Of a DNA stretch of 30,173 nucleotides, positions 30,129-30,173 are shown piece after piece. Source of the DNA: an uncultured Collinsella sp. (GTDB taxonomy: Bacteria > Actinomycetota > Coriobacteriia > Coriobacteriales > Coriobacteriaceae); NCBI GenBank assembly GCA_902470905.1, contig CABRIC010000020.1, positions 1-30,173 of the forward strand. The letters run 5' to 3'. A program made the translations under genes and the position numbers. A model generated the notes under the pieces. The model had not been told where the DNA came from and did no database searches. It worked only from the letters and a program-made list of their open reading frames with translations. How positions within the stretch are numbered: the stretch's first letter is position 1; the number at the start of each line of letters is the position of its first letter.

Positions 30129-30173
30129 CTGTCTCTTATACACATCTGACGCTGCCGACGATACTCCTTGTGT
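30129..30173. other. Nextera adapter read-through (not genomic)
   Basis: The 19 bases at 30129-30147 (CTGTCTCTTATACACATCT) are the Tn5 mosaic end used in Nextera libraries. They are followed by GACGCTGCCGACGA (30148-30161), an 8-base index TACTCCTT (30162-30169, complement of i5 index AAGGAGTA), and GTGT, the start of the P5 arm. Read in reverse it yields the well-known artefact peptide MCIRDR. Confidence 0.97.

Noticed and set aside
29864..30145. 93-residue minus-strand ORF starting MCIRDR
   Set aside because: Its start lies in Nextera adapter sequence and the rest is a shadow of gluQ.

Overview
The window looks like a chromosomal contig from a high-GC gut actinobacterium of the Coriobacteriia, most likely Collinsella or a close relative. 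This is inferred from gene content and order (mazG-eno-ftsB-like-ppx, a fused HisZ-HisG protein, an MMPL transporter paired with an X-X-X-Leu-X-X-Gly repeat protein, and intergenic spaces full of palindromic repeats); no database search was possible. The last 45 bases are not genomic. They are a Nextera tagmentation adapter read-through, so the true contig ends near 30128.

Layout. 1-1062: a FrlB/GfrF-like double-SIS sugar-phosphate deglycase with codon use unlike its neighbours, followed by a strong terminator and a cluster of fold-back repeats. 1502-6090 (minus): an MMPL/RND-type transporter and a secreted heptad-repeat protein. 6486-14591 (plus): a complete histidine operon, hisZG-D-C-B-H-A-F-I-E, interrupted by large hairpins at hisB/hisH and hisF/hisI. 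It is met head-on by a PHP-family histidinol-phosphatase (14619-15530, minus), so all steps from PRPP to histidine are encoded here. 15870-17822 (plus): a stand-alone LarC2-type domain protein, a YfcE-like phosphodiesterase and MazG. 18012-21289 (plus): enolase, an FtsB/DivIC-like septum protein and a Ppx/GppA phosphatase. 21435-22736 (minus): an AAA/DUF4143 ATPase bracketed by two copies of one palindromic repeat, with 33-bp tandem repeats upstream. 22955-23294: tRNA-Leu(UAA) with a duplicated 3' tail. 23326-24786: a small TPR-like membrane protein (minus), then an orphan PTS EIIB and a VOC protein (plus). 24862-27481 (minus): a DUF4342 protein, response regulator and sensor kinase operon. 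27691-27874: a 184-bp fold-back element with perfect 32-bp inverted ends. 28035-29085 (plus): a small two-helix membrane protein and a metallophosphoesterase. 29101-30111 (minus): glutamyl-Q tRNA(Asp) synthetase.

Most genes are conserved housekeeping functions. The unusual content is mainly non-coding: at least six types of palindromic or tandem repeat in the intergenic gaps, two of them inside the histidine operon and one pair framing an apparently acquired ATPase. None was compared with other genomes, so claims about mobility or regulation are inference.
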